This document shows positions 5,489 through 5,550 of a DNA stretch of 5,550 bases, one piece after another. This stretch comes from JAQVUB01 sp033809415 (lineage in GTDB: Bacteria; Verrucomicrobiota; Lentisphaeria; Oligosphaerales; Oligosphaeraceae). The first letter of the stretch is position 1. Each line of letters begins with the position of its first letter. A program made the translations under genes and the position numbers. The stretch lies in NCBI GenBank assembly GCA_033809415.1, contig JAPXLT010000310.1:1-5550 (forward strand). Reading direction: 5' to 3'. The notes beneath the pieces are model-generated. The model worked only from the letters and a program-made list of their open reading frames with translations. It searched no databases and had not been told where the DNA came from.

Positions 5489-5550
5489 GTCCACGGAAAG
5501 CACGGAAAACTCGGAAAATTTGTAGGGTTGCTGATTTGACGGATGAGCCT
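5489..5550 (+). repeat. Dispersed intergenic repeat, copy C (diverged, cut by window end)
   Basis: GTCCACGGAAAGCACGGAAA, then ACTCGGAAAATTTGTAGGG, then TTGCTGATTTGACGGATGAG repeats the motif order of copies A and B: purine-rich CACGAAAA-like units with 9-10 base spacing, an AT-rich centre, then a GTTGCT-TTTG-CGGA block. It lacks the AACAAC left arm, so the pairing seen in A and B is lost. It has the same orientation as the other copies but lies upstream of a - strand gene. It may continue past the window. Confidence 0.6.

Overview
The window looks like part of a bacterial chromosome of intermediate G+C content. It carries three genes: two housekeeping-type genes on the + strand and one large gene for a secreted protein convergent to them on the - strand. 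The taxon cannot be fixed from the sequence. Three things lead me to suggest, as inference only, a member of the Planctomycetota-Verrucomicrobiota-Lentisphaerota (PVC) group, possibly a Lentisphaerota-type gut or sediment bacterium: a large secreted glycosidase-like protein, repeat-rich intergenic DNA with CACGAAAA-type motifs, and GC-rich intergenic palindromes.

Layout. Positions 1-207 are low-complexity DNA: four G-rich 7-bp repeats at the window edge, a strong GC-rich hairpin (45-74), then ten perfect and two variant copies of an 11-bp tandem repeat (71-202) that run into the ribosome binding site of the first gene. Positions 208-1275 encode a seven-bladed-propeller lactonase of the 6-phosphogluconolactonase (Pgl) family. 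Positions 1276-1430 hold one copy of a dispersed intergenic repeat, a good sigma70-type promoter and an inverted repeat lying over its -10 box. Positions 1431-2825 encode a membrane-anchored RmuC protein with a visible PD-(D/E)xK-like signature. Positions 2826-3190, between convergent genes, are a mosaic of repeats: a duplicated 27-bp stretch split by a hairpin, a second full copy of the dispersed repeat, an element bounded by 9-bp inverted repeats, and terminator-like hairpins. Positions 3191-5356 (- strand) encode a 721-residue exported protein that resembles multi-domain glycoside hydrolases (barrel, glutaminase-like domain, beta-sandwich). Positions 5357-5550 hold its leader region and a third, diverged copy of the dispersed repeat.

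The three genes do not form an obvious pathway. The lactonase would act in the oxidative pentose phosphate pathway, RmuC in genome maintenance, and the exported protein on extracellular or periplasmic glycans. The intergenic DNA is the unusual part: almost every gap carries structured or repeated sequence, and two copies of the dispersed repeat begin within a few bases of the stop codon of the upstream + strand gene. I see no defence system, CRISPR array, transposase, tRNA or rRNA.
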